Shown here: positions 6,517-6,779 of the stretch, piece by piece | Numbering within the stretch: the first letter of the stretch is position 1 | Layout of the letters: each line of letters starts with the position of its first letter | Source: ZLKRG08 sp046094385 | GTDB lineage: Bacteria > Actinomycetota > Actinomycetes > Nanopelagicales > Nanopelagicaceae | Direction of reading: 5' to 3' | NCBI GenBank assembly: GCA_046094385.1 | Contig: JBJTHJ010000125.1 | Coordinates: 1-6,779 of the forward strand | DNA length: 6,779 nucleotides | Position numbers and translations under genes: made by a program | The notes under the pieces: generated by a model | Seen by the model: the letters and a program-made list of their open reading frames with translations, nothing else | Databases searched by the model: none | What the model was told of the DNA's origin: nothing

Positions 6517-6533
6517 AAAATGCGAGGCATTTT
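6517..6533. repeat. Perfect inverted repeat between the carB stop and the pyrK ATG
   Basis: On the minus strand AAAATGC and GCATTTT pair perfectly around CTC (7-bp stem, 3-nt loop). Allowing one bulged A, the pairing extends to 9 bp and includes the first two bases of the pyrK ATG. It fills nearly all of the 19-nt space between carB and that ATG. The stem is A/T-rich and no T-run follows, so it is not a convincing terminator. It might limit access to the start codon. Confidence 0.45.
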
Positions 6534-6535
6534 TA

Positions 6536-6779
6536 TTAATTGGCAATTTCTACCAACCATTCTTGCAATGATTTAACGGAAAGCTCAGAGCTATTTATGG
6601 CTTTTATGCCCTCAACTGCCGCGCTAAACCCGGCAATGGTGGTGATGCAGGGGATCGAACGTTGAACCGCTGTTGTTCGAATCACCCAACCATCTTGTCT
6701 AGTACCTCGACCTACTGGGGTATTGATAACTAAATCAATCTGACCTGCAATCATTTGCTCAACTATCGTTCGCTCTCCA
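6536..6779 (-). CDS. carB: Carbamoyl-phosphate synthase large subunit (CarB), C-terminal end; runs off the right edge
   Basis: CarB makes carbamoyl phosphate from bicarbonate, ammonia (delivered by CarA) and two ATP, feeding pyrimidine and arginine synthesis. About 81 codons are visible, ending in TAA at 6538-6536. They encode the end of the C-terminal allosteric (MGS-like) domain: GERTIVEQMIAGQIDLVINT followed by PVGRGTRQDGWVIRTTAV, then IPCITTIAGFSAAVEGI. The INTP loop, the D-G-x-x-IR segment and the TT near the end are typical of this domain, which binds allosteric effectors such as UMP in other bacteria. The whole catalytic part lies outside the window. Its position directly upstream of the pyr genes matches actinobacterial pyrimidine operons. 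Confidence 0.95.
   Translation of the reverse strand, partial: GERTIVEQMIAGQIDLVINTPVGRGTRQDGWVIRTTAVQRSIPCITTIAGFSAAVEGIKAINSSELSVKSLQEWLVEIAN

Noticed and set aside
1..6779. CRISPR array, insertion sequence, tRNA, phage or defence genes
   Set aside because: No regularly spaced repeats, transposase or terminal repeats, cloverleaf pattern or non-core genes are visible; all coding space is taken by conserved housekeeping genes.

Overview
This window reads as chromosomal core-gene DNA from an actinobacterium with a modest G+C content (mid-40s percent, judged by eye). The pointer to Actinomycetota is the mycobacterial-type integration host factor (mIHF) sequence, together with the order carB, pyrimidine genes, mIHF, gmk, rpoZ, coaBC, metK, priA, which matches the conserved order in Mycobacterium and Streptomyces. 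The low G+C and very tight packing suggest a streamlined lineage such as the freshwater acI group (Nanopelagicales). That placement is inference.

All nine genes lie on the minus strand, so transcription runs from the right end to the left. In that direction they are: the end of carB (partial), pyrK, pyrD, pyrF, a fused mIHF-guanylate kinase gene, rpoZ, coaBC, metK and the start of priA (partial). Most junctions are overlaps or gaps of 20 nt or fewer. The only longer gap is the 75-nt interval between rpoZ and coaBC, which carries a tandem 13-nt repeat and a short inverted repeat. I see no intrinsic terminator, RNA gene, mobile element or CRISPR array. There is no stretch of 300 bases without a gene.

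Functionally, carB, pyrK/pyrD and pyrF supply UMP synthesis. PyrD is the NAD-linked class 1B type, which needs PyrK. Gmk makes GDP from GMP, RpoZ is the RNA polymerase omega subunit, CoaBC makes 4'-phosphopantetheine, MetK makes S-adenosylmethionine, and PriA restarts stalled replication forks. The cluster therefore joins nucleotide and cofactor supply to transcription and replication.

The most unusual item is the single 295-residue reading frame that joins a complete mIHF DNA-binding domain to a complete guanylate kinase. These are normally two adjacent genes.
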